NCBI RefSeq assembly: GCF_014805625.2
Contig: NW_023998517.1
Span: 278,237 to 342,236, forward strand
Length of the DNA stretch: 64,000 nt
Reading direction: 5' to 3'
Source of the DNA: Glossina fuscipes
Lineage: Eukaryota > Arthropoda > Insecta > Diptera > Glossinidae
This document shows positions 1 through 13,689 of the stretch, piece by piece (position 1 is the first letter of the stretch; every line of letters begins with the position of its first letter). The notes beneath the pieces were generated by a model. That model had not been told where the DNA came from and made no database searches. It saw only the letters and a list, made by a program, of their open reading frames with translations. The position numbers and the translations under genes are program-made.

Positions 1-3000
1 CAGTAAAATTACTCATAAATTACTCTAAATTCTTGCAATTACCTTTTAGCCTTCATTCTGGCACATGGGAAAGCTTACGGAATTATTTAATGAGAAAATA
101 AGAAAAATGAGGTAAAATATTCTAAAAGCTTACATATGCTGTACCTACAGGGATACGAGAGAGGGGTTGTTTAAAATCGTTTATTATTATTATTACTATT
201 TGAATTTTCGCTGCTAGCGGTAAAGTTTAATAGTACAACAGTTATGTCAATGTACCATGTAGCGCTTATATGGGGAATGACATCAATGATACCAATGCAT
301 GTAAATATGAAATCGGAATTTTCCCATGGACGGGCTTAACATTATGTGAAAAGGACATACCTCTCTGCAGTTCTTTTTTTTTTTTTGGTTTGGTTACTTA
401 ACAACATTAACATACATTGCAACACAAAAATACTTTTGAATTTTATGCCAAAAGAGGAGCAACAATGCACAACCACATATCAAAAAAAGCAACAAAAGAT
501 TACTTTGTTTAACATGGCATGCATCAATTCATCCATACAATAAAACCAGTTCGCAATACATTGGAAGCACTCAATTGAGAAATGCTAATCTCTGCGGCTT
601 ACTCACGGCAACTCGTGAAATTCCGATTACCGCCTGTTTGCGTCAAGGGACCACACACTTATTGAGCAGCACTTGATTTCTTATGAAAATATACAGAAAT
701 GACTCGATGACTGGTTTATAGCAAAACAGCAACAGGTTGTTTTTTCGTGAAATCCATAAACAACTAGGAAAAGCTTATCTTCCGTATAAACAACTCGTAG
801 GCGAGCGTAAAATATAGCTCAGCTTGAAATGCAAATCCGATGTAGCTGAATCTGTTAATGAGATTACCGAAAATGTTTTTACCGACTTTGTGTTTACCAC
901 ACGCACATAAACACAGACGGACAAATCATTGATTAAGAATATGTATACTTTGTAACATTGTCGACGTTTTTCCCTAAGCAATACAAGTGTTCTGACAAAA
1001 TTTGTGTACACTTATTTTTCAGTGATGGATATAAACATACACAAAACTCTTTTTTTACATGGCAGATCCGTTCATCAAAATCGTGTAAAAAGATATGTGC
1101 AACCTATGGTAAATTCGGGGAAATCGCGAAAATCGTACAAAACAAGTGAAATACATATTAAATTTTATAAAACATAAAAAAAATCATTTTAGTTACAAAA
1201 ATAAATTACAACTAGTGTACAACGAAAATTCAGTCTATCAGCAAATCTATCAAAAAATCTATTTTCCAACTCTAACTAGCACAAGTCACTAACACATGTG
1301 TGGGCATAAACCTGTTGACTTCTGATCACTATATTCTCTCAATTGTAATGGGTGATATAAAAAGTCTCCGCGGATTTTTGCCGCTAAATGGTGTTGAGGC
1401 CTATATATCGCGCAACCCTTACGTAATTGCTTCAAACGAACATGTGCTTAAAAAGTGACATTTCAGCTTACATTTTTTTCAAGACAGTTTTTTAATTCTT
1501 TGCATGTGTAAAAAATGACATTGATTTGGGTTTAATAATGTTTTCATAGAAATCATGTAAATGCGAATTTTTTCAAAAGAATTGAAAAAAAAGAAAAAAA
1601 AATCAATGGGAAGTAGGAAATTTAGCTTTGTTTAAGCAATTCTTCTTCTTCTTATTTATATGATCAATTGATTTCTAGGAATCTTGAAAACACTACAAGG
1701 AAGTAAACTTTAGACCAAACACGTTGGTTATGATAGCTTATTTATGTTTATATTTAATGAAGCGTTCACAATAGCAACAAAAACGATGACACGTAAAAGC
1801 AGATGTTTTAATAAAAATAAACATGATTAACATATAGGGTGATTGTAAAACCCTTAAGAGGCTAAATTAAATTGGATTAAAGAAAACACGACTATCGGTC
1901 CTTAATGAAAAAAAAGAAAAAAATTTAAGCAAAATTGTGCGTATCGGATTTTGCTTTCTTTCTATGGCTGCAAGAAGGTTTTTGAAAATATTTGTGAGAC
2001 ACATTTAGTCATCCAATTGGTAGCAACGTTGTAGACGAAAATAGGCATAATGATGCTTAACTCTTTTCAAAAGAAAAGCAACGCCCATAACGTCTAATTT
2101 TTTAAATTCCTTTACATTTTTATCTAATGATGGCAGGGAACTGAGCCACAGACTTTGTTATCTTGCAAAATTGCAGTTTTTGGCAGCTAATTGCCATTCA
2201 AGTTTGTCAATATATAGAAAAATAAACTCGGAAAATTGGTTAAGGAGATGCTCGGCTCGAGAAAACAACGCAACACTGACAAATTTGGCTTATCATTAAA
2301 ATTTTCTTCAATTCTCTAGGCATGTGGGTGCTATGGCTGCGTTATAACGATGACAGTCAAAAAAAATTAAAAGAAAATTAAACCTATCGAGAACACTATC
2401 GATGTGACGTCAAATAACAGTGCTACTGTCCGTCTGTATTATTCTCCTGTCCGTTAGGCTGTGTTTATGCATCTGTTGGCCCGTTAAGTCACCGTCTGTG
2501 ATTACGCCCACTTACCTTCCCCATCTTCATGAAAACTTCTCTTCATCTATTCAGTGAACAATGCTATAAACATCGTTTCTCATATTTCTTAAGCACAATA
2601 TAATTAATAGTTGACCGTATACTTATATTATTATATCCAGCAATACACTCTTATCACTCTTAAGTTAAGAATAATTATTATCGTAAAATTTATAATTCGT
2701 TGCAGCCATAATTAGCAATATTAAAGGGGGACATTTTAAAATCGAACGATTCTTGAAATATTACGATTCAATGTTGTTTACATATACATCCGCATATCGT
2801 TTTTTAATATGCAAATGCATCAAGTAAGCGTAAAATTCTAGCTGCAGTAATTTATATTCAAATGTACATAAACACATATAATTGGAATTAGATTTAATAA
2901 TAAAAAAAAAATAATTCAACTTATTTAGCAATTTTTGTATGATGCACACGTTAGTCCCTGAACTGTTTCAAATGTTCATCTTGCTCGTCTTTGACCAAAA

Positions 3001-3339
3001 TAATGAAATTATATTCTTGTAACATTAATACTGTCTTTTATCACTAACGTTGTTCTTTTATGGATTTGATATGAATAACATTCGAAACGAAAAGCACTTT
3101 CGTCTTAAGCATAAAGGATGAAAGTATTTTCTGTCCCTACCTTTTTCCTAAGCTGCTTCTCTATTTTTACGAATATTTATTTAAAAGGCAGTAAAATTAT
3201 AAATATTTTGTTTGCTATTTAAAAAAAATATTCAATGAAAGAAGATGCAAAACTTCAAGACCAAATTGCATGAAAACCAATCATCAAAAATAAAATATGA
3301 AGCACTTTCTTTTCCGTATTGCGATTACTCGACCCTCTT
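1..3339. other. Intergenic DNA, no gene seen
   Basis: AT-rich sequence with only short chance reading frames (under 80 codons) that lack any familiar domain. It holds short A and T runs and no recognisable mobile element. It lies well beyond the 3' end of the minus-strand scrib gene. Confidence 0.6.
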
Positions 3340-4322
3340 TTTTTTATTTATTTATTTATTTATTTATTTTTTTATTTATTTTATTCCACTTATACTAGAA
3401 ACTCAACTAAACAAATAGCAGTCGAGTTCAATAGGCTCTTAATGCAAAACTAATATTAATTAACAATAAAATTGAGTATAAGCATAATAAAACAAATAAG
3501 AAAAAAAAAAAGCATGTACACTATCAGCATAGGAGCACACTTACAACCGGTACAGGATCAAATTGCAAATGAACCCCTAAGCCATCGCAAACATGCATAA
3601 GCCTGGCAACCGATAATAAATTGACAATAATTCACTTTCGAAACGTAACGACTTTTTAAGGATAAAAACTAGTTTAAATACGACATAGGTAAATCGCGCG
3701 TATTAAGCAATGTTGCTTTAATGGACTTTAAAGAGTCCGATAACGAGAATAAGTGGTGGACGTCATTTAGGTTCTTGCAAACGACTCTGAGCGGATTGAA
3801 CAGCTCATAATTAAATTTACACTGATTAAGCTTAACCAAGATAAAATGCCTAGAGAAGCGGTTAGGGACATTAAAGCTTATTTCACCAAGTAATGAAGGC
3901 GAGTCAATAGCACCATTTATTACTTTAATTAGAAAGGAAATGCCAAGAACAAATCTACGTTTCTCAAGAGACGGTAGGGACAGCAGAAGCAACCTATTTT
4001 CATACGGAGGAAGAGAGGCAATCGGATCCCAACCCAAATTTCTAAGGGCAAACAGCAAGAATTGCTTTTGAAGAGATTCAATTGAATCTACGTAGCACCT
4101 ATATGAAGGAGACCACACAACTGAGGCATACTCGAGTATGGGTCTAACCAAACACATGTACAGCCTTTTCGTAATGTAGGGATCATCAAGCTCTTTGGAC
4201 CACCTTTTTATAGAACCAAGTGCGGACCTAGCTTTGCTAATCGAGAGCTCAATATGCAAGTTAAAACGTAACCTGTGGTCAAATAGAACGCCTAAATCTG
4301 TAATCGAATCGACGTCCTCCAA
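3340..4322 (-). mobile_element. 5'-truncated non-LTR retrotransposon (LINE) with (TAAA)n tail
   Basis: On the minus strand a reverse-transcriptase C-terminal coding piece (3669-4322) is followed by about 290 bases of apparent 3' UTR and then a TAAA-repeat tail (plus-strand TTTA repeat at about 3342-3385). This layout, coding end then UTR then simple A-rich tail with the 5' part missing, is that of a LINE copy truncated by incomplete reverse transcription. Related pieces occur at 30.8-31.5 kb and 57.8-58.8 kb. I see no obvious target-site duplication. Confidence 0.75.
3669..4322 (-). pseudogene. LINE reverse transcriptase, C-terminal (thumb and tail) fragment
   Basis: An open frame of 217 codons corresponds to the end of a jockey/CR1-like non-LTR retrotransposon polyprotein. 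The segments ITDLGVLFDHRLRFNLHI, SIKRWSKELDDPYITKRLY and RPILEYASVVWSPSY are typical of the thumb and connection region just after the polymerase palm. The catalytic palm with its YADD-type motif and the endonuclease are absent, so it cannot be active. The fragment itself has no stop or frameshift, which suggests a fairly recent insertion compared with the decayed sister copies in this window. Clade assignment is from memory of the family pattern and is tentative. Confidence 0.75.
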
Positions 4323-4330
4323 TTAATTTG

Positions 4331-7300
4331 CAAACTGTCTTGATCTCTCTCGTCTGTATTTTCTCTTGCCATGGTAGCACAAAGTATGCCATTTGGTTAT
4401 GCAAAACCCACCCTTATGCTATATGAACAGACTTTGGGCTCTGTTGATAATTCTCCACCCATGCAATATTGCAATTTAAAGAGATTAACGGAATTCCTTT
4501 ATTATATTATATCCTCTTGTTAAAAGCAGAGCGGAACTCTGCCGACCGAAACCCCTATATCCCTACGCGGACGTTACTAGTTTGGGAACTACTGGCAGAG
4601 CGTAGATTGCGTAAAAAATGTACAAAAGTTTTCTGGAATAGGCATTAAACAATTTTTGGAACAGAGGTGGTATAAGTAATTAGAACAAGTGCTAAAAGAT
4701 CGACTCAGGGCAAAGGTTCTCATCTAATAACTCCGTATGTTCAAATCTCAACTACGATCGAACTTTCAATAAAGCCGAAAATAGCCTTAGATGCTGGTTA
4801 TTTATACTTTTGGCTATAATAATACTAATAATCATAAGATAAGATCATGTAATCGATCGCAAGAAGCAAGCATGCGTTAGAGCACTCTAGTGAGAAAAGT
4901 GATTTTATAAATGATCAAATTAAATAAATGTTTTATTACGAGGACATCTCCTATTAACACATATAAAAAAAAAAAAAAAAACAAATATATTTATTTAACC
5001 GATATGCATAGTTTGTGCTAATATATGTATGAATACACAAAAGTAAGACCTTATTAAACCTTTTATTCGATAACGGATATCTTAAAGTTTCTTAAAGTTT
5101 AAAATCCAGTCGCAATGTTCTCAGTTCTATAGTACTTAGCAAGCATACGATTTGAACGGTGCCCTTGAATAGCTTGTAGTGATATCTTAAAGCCATTTAC
5201 TGGAAAGATTAAAGAAAAAACCTCTAACGTTAAGTCTCTAATCATTTAAATAAGGCTTATGTCGATATCCTTCTCTCCTTTTATGAAGATTCACGGAAAT
5301 GAAAAATCTTCTTAAAGTTTACAGGAAATTATATTCTCCATTTATTTTGGTTTAAGCAAACAAAAGCAATTTTAAAAATTTTTGTATTCCTTAAGGTAAC
5401 AAGTATAACAACAATAAGCATAAAAACGCACTAAAACCATAAAATTTTAAGTAAATCCTTATTAACTTAACTTATTAGCTTAACTCGTTTTACTTGGACG
5501 TATATTCCAAGCTGAAGGAAATTATATTCATTAGAAAATAGAGAATGAATTTAGTCAAATAAAGTATGTAAAGCAAATGCAATGCAAGAAAATGAATTAT
5601 CAAAGAAAATCTCAATTATCGCGAAGAGAGGATGCCTTCTAAAAGAATATGAAGAGTGACGTGATTTTATCAACATGAAAAGAAATGTACTCCTTTACTG
5701 ATGATTAATGAACGCATATGCAATGCTTTAATGGAAAAACTCTTAAGCCATTAATTCATTTCAATTTTCTCTTCAATGGGAAACCAAAAAAAAAAAAAAA
5801 AAAAGACTAAATCGTCGATATTTATCGATTACCTCTTGAAAAGAAAAGCTACTTAGTAATTAAATGCAAACACTTTTCTGTTATAAAGGACCTCTTGCTC
5901 ACGCCTTAAGTAGCGTTTGCGATTGAAAAGAAGTGAAAAAGAAAATATTGATTAAAATTTTGAAAAGTATTGAATCCCTTGCAAAATCGAATGATTTATT
6001 TTACACACAATTCACAGAATTTGAAATGTAAGAATGAATATTCCGCACCAAACAGCAAACTCAACTCAAAATATTCAAAAAATCTAGCATGAGATATACT
6101 TTTTTGTGTTTAGAAGGACAAATTCAGCGCATTAAACTCAATGACTGCCAATAACCGAAAAGTGTTCTTTTTTTTTTTTTTTTTTTTTTTTTTGTAATTT
6201 AGTCTGTAAAATTCTTTCAACTGGTGTGCTTACCTATGACTGTTTCAGAGGATAATCTCATGGGAAACATGACTTAACAAGCATATGCCAAACCAGAGAA
6301 ATGAATAATGCAATGTAATGTGATGGATGGCACGTAAATATGATTTTATATTTCGAAATGCATGAAATCCTTTAAGAAGAAATTTTATGAATTTCCAATG
6401 AAAAGGAATCAAAGTACTTTAATCTTCATAGTCATCGACCGCGAAAGGTATATATATGTATATATCTATGCATGTGTATGTGTGAAAGTGAAAGATATTT
6501 AATTAATTTAAATCTTTTACTGCATACATCACACGCATACATCGCATATATGTGACGGACTTTTTTGAGCAATTTTCACATTCAAAGGGTGCATGAAGTA
6601 AAATAATGCCATGCAAAGCACACATTCCATATAAGTAATGCACATAAAGGCTACCTAGTCTCAGCAATCCCAGTGTCACTGTAAAAATTTGTTAATTTTC
6701 TTTTTCAATCTATCCTAATCTATCCCAATTGATATCATATTATTCATGGAAAAACCGTTTCGTCGGCGCTCCATCGTAGCGAATGGATTACGGGCATAGG
6801 CGCTTCTAAAACAGGGGTTTCTTTGGCCATTTTTTTTTTGGATGAAAGGAAAAGAAGCAGATTTAAGGAGCTTGTTAGATACACCTTAAAGTATTGGAAA
6901 AACATTTATTTTTGAAAAGTTTTAAAAATAGCAATATCGCAACCATTAGCTCAAGGAGCTTTGCGGCAAAGAGCATAACTGATCCAAATATGAGTTTGAA
7001 AAAAAAATTATCTAAACCAGTTTCCTATATCTAGTGAAACTCATAGGGATTTTTCAATTGGCGTATGTTTGGGTGAACAAGTGCAATTTTTGACCAGAAA
7101 AAAGGCACTATCTTTTTCTATTTGCCTCCGATCCGAACTGCCCTTCCAAATTCAAATATTCCTCCTTTTTCGCGTTTCTCGAAGATTTTATGCTACAACC
7201 TCCCAGTTTTGCAGCATCTATCGAAGATCGCTCAAGTTTCTTGATTCGGTTAGTGTCGAGTCCAATCCACGAATTGTATGACTGGGCAGCAGTGTCCATC

Positions 7301-8019
7301 TTCAATTTCAGTCACTATGTTCAATACGTCTTCTTTATGGACAATCCCGAAATTTCAAGAAAAAAATTTTTCTTCTTCTTCTTTTCCACTTATTCCAGAT
7401 GATTGCAAACATTTTCGTCTTGTTTCTATTTATTCTCAATCGAATGTAACTCATTGAATGAGAAACTAAACGCAAGATGTTCACCAAGTGACACAAAAAT
7501 GTAGTAGATTTTCGTGAGGAACGTATAAAAATACGAGCGGAAAAATTTCGTAAACTCATGTCGAGTATTTTTGGGCTTAGGGCGTACATTTATGGCAAAT
7601 AGCTAGCAACTCTAATAGGAAGTATTTCAAAAATAACAAACGAGCACTCTTCGCCTTACTCTTAATGCCCCTTTGTTCGTTAGTAACAAAACTATTCATT
7701 TCATTCATTCGATTAAAAATGTATAATAGTTCAAGGACATTTTCAGAATATCTTGTCTGGCCGAGTAATGACCTGAAATCCCCTTGACAATTACTCTTCT
7801 AGAGTGCAATGACATAAGAAGATTGAAGAGGTATCATATATATTGAATCTTCCATTTAGAGATTAATTTATTTTCGTTCTTTAATGAATTTTCTAAGTTC
7901 GTATAATTTCTTTTTATTCATTTAAACATCATTTAATACATCTTCCATTGAGGGAAAATAACGTTTGCTACTTCCATTGTGTTGCTATAGCATTTACTTT
8001 ATATAGATTATAAATTACA
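4331..8019. other. Intergenic DNA, no gene seen
   Basis: AT-rich with no frame carrying a recognisable protein. It contains A or T runs at about 4967-4981 and 6168-6193 (26 T). Overlapping frames of 65-84 codons around 7069-7589 are open on both strands without any known motif and look like chance. Confidence 0.55.
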
Positions 8020-8760
8020 TGTGCAGTAAACGAAAAACACGTAAAAAAAGTACATTCAGTCGTAATCGAATCCTTTATACTCATTACGGTTATCGCAAAA
8101 AAGACAAACACATTAATAGCGCGTTCGATTTTTTCTATTTTCAAAATAAAAGTTTTTGTCACATATACTGCACAACTGGACGGACGGACAGATGGAAAAA
8201 CGAACAGACGGACGTGCTTAGGTGTATTCCAAATTTATGTACTTTATGAGATTTTTGAAGCTTGTCTCAGCGCATTTTTAAAGGTATTGAAAAAAAAATT
8301 GAATTTTTGTACACCATAATAGTGGGTAGACGTGGTCCGCTTCTACCATTTTTATACAAATAATACAACATCGCCCTTAGAAGATATGTTTAAATTTTTA
8401 TACATTTTTCCTTTGTAGTTTAAGAGTAATGGTCAAAACCACAAATTTTTTAATTCCTTTTGAAAAACAGAGGTGTTCTCAGTTTATGTGGTATTGTAGG
8501 CGTGCCCTTCGATCGCGTGAAAGAACTTCTAATGTTTTTGCCGAATTTGAAGTCGAGCGTAATTTTTGCGAGCACAAGAATATTTACAACAAACATTACA
8601 CAGTCGGAAAGATGGGTAACCGGACAAACGGACATAAATCGATTCAAAATTTGCTGCTGGAGAAAAATATGTAAATACTTTGTGGGTTCTTTGAGCATTC
8701 TTCTGGACATTGCAAAAAAAAAAAAAGAAAATGTAATCTAAGTGTTTGAACGGTTAGATA
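8020..8760. repeat. Degenerate dispersed repeat
   Basis: The stretch has hallmarks of short dispersed repeats common in flies: GGACGGACGGACAG runs (about 8178), a segment like GTGGGTAGACGTGGTCCGC (8321) and GGCGTGCCCTTCGATCGCG (8500). Several overlapping short frames run through it on both strands, none resembling a protein. The boundaries are approximate and the family is unnamed. Confidence 0.45.
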
Positions 8761-8929
8761 TATAAGTTAAGATAACCTAGACGATCGTAATTTCTATCCT
8801 TTTCTGTAACTCACTTACAAAAGCAAGTAAAAACACTATAATGGGCCGCGGCTTTCTATTAAATCTCTTACACCAACTCACTTAACCCTTTTTTTGTATA
8901 TAATGAATTTTGCAAAATAATAACCTTAT

Positions 8930-9180
8930 AAGGGTGGGGATCGAAACAGTGTGCCGATCGAAACCTTTCGTCGTTAGCCCAAAACATGTCGGCATAACAA
9001 ACTGCATCAAAATGCCTTAAAAATTACCACCTCTAAGTTGAACACAAGTACGTAAGACGGACAGACGGATAGACAAGCTTAGTCACCTTCTGAATCGATA
9101 GGTACAATAAAATGTGAATAGATTAGTTCAAGCCCTTTTGAGTGTTATACACATCCGCACAAACTTAATATAAAAAATTG
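8930..9180 (-). repeat. Dispersed repeat family A, reverse copy
   Basis: Contains CCCAAAACATGTCGGCATAA, ACGGACAGACGG and, at the end, ATACACATCCGCACAAACTT. The same ordered blocks recur in reverse copies near 26.2-26.8, 49.2-49.6 and 52.1-52.3 kb, and as the reverse complement in forward copies near 20.3 and 27.9 kb. It is non-coding. Confidence 0.55.
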
Positions 9181-11029
9181 TAATATTGTTACTTGATATT
9201 ACAAATAAAAAAAATAAACTTGAATTTAGCTATTAAGTGAAAAATAAAAAAAAATCTGCCGACAGATTAAATATCCAAAGTGCATTTTACAAAAAAAAAA
9301 AACAACAACAAAAAAAGTGTCCCAAAAAGCTCTAAATATTTCCCTTCGAGAGTGAAACGTTTTTTTCTTTCACTTTTTCTACTGATATGCAAAACAATAT
9401 TTTCAAGTTGAGGATAACACCTCTATAATTGGATAAATTTTTATGCTTTGTATAGAAGAGGAGCTTTGCAACAAAGGAGCGAAGCGCAAGAGAGAATTGA
9501 TAGCATGCGCACTGAAAGCAGAGAAATAAAATTCATTTGAATGCTTGTTATTTGTTTTGGGCCAGGACCCACTTGGCATAACTTAACCTACACACATGAA
9601 AAGCTGCGACAGCAACAGGCGAATGCAAATATTTTCACTTTGCCTATACAAATGCACTTCAGCGTTTTTCTGCCCCTTTTCTATGGATTCGAAATTCTCT
9701 ATATCCAACTCATACCAATTTTTTTTTTTTTTTTTTTTTTGGTTATTTTCCGTTAGAATATATTACAAGATTTTTACTTCCGCATATACGCACATGTATA
9801 CACGAATGTTCACATACGTAATTCTGAAAAGTAATGTAACCTTAGAAGTTACATAAAACTTTTTAAATCTACCATTGCAAGTTACATTAAATATTTTATT
9901 TTATATGTAAGGTAATCAATCTCTGTTGGTATAAATAAATGAAAGATGAGATGAGCAATTTGTACATTCGCTGAATTCACTTAGTTCGTATTTATATGTG
10001 ACAATAACTTGGACTAATTGGTAATAAGAAGTTAATAATTTTTTATCCATCTGGGTCGATATGTATATCGCATATATCTACATTTAATGTTCTTGACGTT
10101 ATAACTTCGTCCAGGGATAGTGGAAAGGCAGCAACGTTTCGTTTCCAAGGTTTTTAAATATTAAAAAAACCTTTCCCCAGCCAAGAAAAGATATGAAGAC
10201 TTTTTTTTTTGAAAAGAATCTTTGCTAGCAGTGTCAGAATATTCGTCTAAACCTTTTTTCTTCTACGTGTGGATTATTCGTTATTATTTAAAATACAAAC
10301 ACTGTACATACATACTTGTATGTATCGTGTGTACTCATATGTATCATATAGAATTCGTATTTTCCTGATCTTTTGAAATGAAAACGAAACAGGAAATAAG
10401 GATATACGCATAATAAAATTTTATTGTATCTCCTTTAAAAGAGCATTCTTTTCATATGCGCACAAAATAAAATAAAAATAACAAAAGTTTATATAAGCGG
10501 AACTCGTCTCTTGTTAATATATTTAAGTACTTTATTGTTCATTTAAAAATTTATTGCACACTTAATATGGGTTAATACGATATTTCGTTCCATCATGTCG
10601 CCTTACATAGAGCAGTCTATCAAAAATACAAACTTGTACTTACCCCGCATGAGTAATGTGAGTCACTGATTTATTGAAATTGCAGTTTCAAACTAGTCCA
10701 ACATTAACTGCTACAATTGGCCTAGAATAAGTTAAAAAGGAAAATAAACTTATTTATCATAAAAGTTAATTAAATTAATTTATGCTTAGAAATATTTCAT
10801 AGACGAATATCACAAGTTTTAAAATATTCAACATTTCATTTTTATATACAGATGCTTCAGCTCTGAGTAGGGTAAGGACCTAATAAGTTTTTTGCGCATG
10901 CGTAAAATATCCGGTATGAGCAAAATTTACCTAAAGCGAGAAAAATTTTTATATCGACTACTAAGCTGATTGCTAAATGTTCTCACAAAAGATTGGTCTT
11001 TAAATGGCAAAAAGATCTATTTATATCCT
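9181..11029. other. Intergenic DNA, no gene seen
   Basis: AT-rich, with A and T runs (9291-9302, 9719-9740) and short TA-rich microsatellite-like tracts. The reading frames at 9541-9856 owe their length to the T run and carry no domain. Confidence 0.5.
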
Positions 11030-11660
11030 ATACCAGGCTATATCCAGGTGCAGGCTGTACTTAGAGAACTTAGGATAGATTCATTTTTTATTACAACGAA
11101 CGATTTAAAATCAGCTTCTGTTCGTCCATGTTAAGCAGACTGACGAACGTTGACCAAAAGGCGAACGCTATTGAATATGGTCCACTTATTCGAGCACTCT
11201 CTATGCAAGGCTTTATTTTGAAAATTAGCAAAAGGAGTGACTAGTTTCTATTTTTCGGACCAATCCTTATCTATGTGATGAAAAGTAAACCTTTACATGG
11301 GAACAATAATTTTTGCTATTTCTTCGGGAAAATTGTACAAAAAACTTGCAACTGGACATAACAATTTACTTTGGTAAGCTCGAATCACGTACTTCTGTTT
11401 TTCGGACTTTATCTTATATAAGGGTTCTGATGGCAAGTAAATCTTTGCTTGGGAATTGTAATTTCTGGTACATTTTGATGAAAGTTTTAGTAAAAAAAAA
11501 ATTTGCTTCAGTACAAGTCCCTATGTAATGCGATGGGAATGGGATGAATCTTTATATGGCGACTAACCATAATTTTATATATATTATATTTCGTAATGAA
11601 GGTAAGTAAAGAATTGCTTTAAAAGATATACAGGTGTAGGACATTTAGTAGTCAATCTTG
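11030..11660 (+). repeat. Dispersed repeat family A, forward copy (decayed)
   Basis: Shares with other copies the blocks AATATGGTCCACTTATTCGA and the later AAATCTTTGCTTGGGAAT-type segment; compare GATTGGACCACTTTTTGAAG at 20545. The 71-codon frame inside it (11313-11528) is part of the repeat, not a gene. Confidence 0.45.
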
Positions 11661-13689
11661 ACTAGTCCGAGTGTAACGCAATAACTTATTTTGAGGGAGC
11701 TATTTAGTGCTTATGCCTATTATAACAAATAACTATCAGGATTTATTAGAATTCGTGTGGCATTTATGTGCGTGCGCGGTATGATGTTCTACATTTCTTT
11801 CCCCGATCTATTAATTCTGCCTGTCATTTTAGTGGAAAATGACTTCATACGAATAATCCATAATTCATACTCCAGTTACGGCCGCAAGGCAATAATATTA
11901 AATAAATGCAAGAGAACAAGGAGACTGCGTTATTTTATTTTTTCTTTGCGAAATGGAGGAAGGAAAAAAGGCCGAAGAAATACGTAAGGCATTTGCATAA
12001 GAAAACCAGTCAAACTCGAATTTCTAACCAACGAGCTGAAACCATCATAAACAGCTGAAGAAGACAAATGATATGCTAAATTTAATGGAACAGTATTTTA
12101 AATGATGAGCTAACAACAGCAACATGTATTACTGTGAAATTTCTGTAACGAACAACAAGACATTATTGTCTTGATATGCACATAAGCATAGCACGTTCTT
12201 GTCTTACACGATAATTACTAACTTGTATTTGTTAAACTACACGGTCTGTTTATCATTTCATCAAAACTTTAAGTTCAATGAGAAGCATATAATAAAAGCG
12301 TAGCTTCTTGTTACAGATAAGAAAGAGTTCTTTGGGAACTTGATGTAGACTGATAGACTTTGTTTTAACAAGAACAACGTATACTCAACAATCGATAATC
12401 AAATAATACCAGCTTGACGCGGCTAGACACGTATACATATGCCAACATTTCTTTGCAGGACCTACGTCCATGTAAAAGCAGTGTCAAGTGTAATGGCTAA
12501 CGATATATTGCTTCGCAAAATTGTTACGTTTCTTTAGCGTAAGAAATAAAGCAACAAACATCGCCCCCACATCGATTTTGTTGCCGTCGTGACAAAGCTA
12601 ACGATAACGACTTGCTCGTAGGAAAATTCTTTAAAGTTCGTTGGCTCTTGTAATTATTTCAATGCAAATGCGAATCATTCATCACATTAATCAAAATTTT
12701 ACAGTTTGATAATAACAGAAGCAGTCAACCGAGCTTACGTCAATCACTATTTCGCAATTGTGCGTAGCTCGTCCCATTAGTGACGCTAATGATGCCTAAG
12801 GTTAATTTTTCCTGAAAATCATTGCAGGCCATGTTCTCCATCATTTAGTGCGGTTTCGTTTTTTAAACCAAACATAAGTTTTTGAGCTAAATAGCGTTTC
12901 ATTCATCAATCAGTATTTCATGTTTTGAGCAATTGTTGCATCAACAACGGTATAGCGCCAGCAACGATGTTATTATTGATAATATTGAAGAAAGATTAGT
13001 TTTGTAGTGTCTGTTGTCGTCAAAACAAAACATCGTTTATTACGAAAAGACGATGTACGCTAGACAGTATTTATGCTAGCACTTAGTTAGAGGATAACGT
13101 TACCTCGCGATCTATTCACATTTTTTTTCTTTTAGTGGCTTAAAGAATTCCCCCAAACCCTCAAGAACAGAAGGACGATCATTTGGGGAAAGGTGGGCAA
13201 AAATGTAATTAAAAAGTGAATTTTCTCAAAAGCAGGCGTAAAGCGATGCTATGCCACTTGACAAGTGGACAAATACAGAATCACAATTGGTGAAAGTAAA
13301 AACTTTCCATGATCCACCTATATGGACAGATGAATAAAACCGCTAACCAAATTGTCTCGTATAGTTATTGCAGCTGTGCTCGTTAGATTTTAAACGAGGT
13401 TTTCTCGAAAACATACTTTTCGAGCTTTATTAGCCGCTTCGTTCAATTGCTTTGAAGTGTTAACTTCGATTTCGAAACTAAAATCTATCTGGAGCATAGG
13501 ACCATTTTTCGGTAAACTGCCAATTTTCAAGCGATTTTTGCAAAAAAAATGTCTAATCAGTATAATTTTTTTTTAAATATTCAGATTTTGCTAGATTTTA
13601 ATACATATTTTGTTACGGAAATCCCAAATCCAGTTTATTCCAACTAATCGATTTTCCCAGAAAATAAATTTCCGAGAGAGGGAAAAACC
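11661..13689. other. Intergenic DNA, no gene seen
   Basis: No convincing frame, RNA gene or element. Composition is AT-rich throughout, slightly less so at 12540-12800. Confidence 0.5.
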
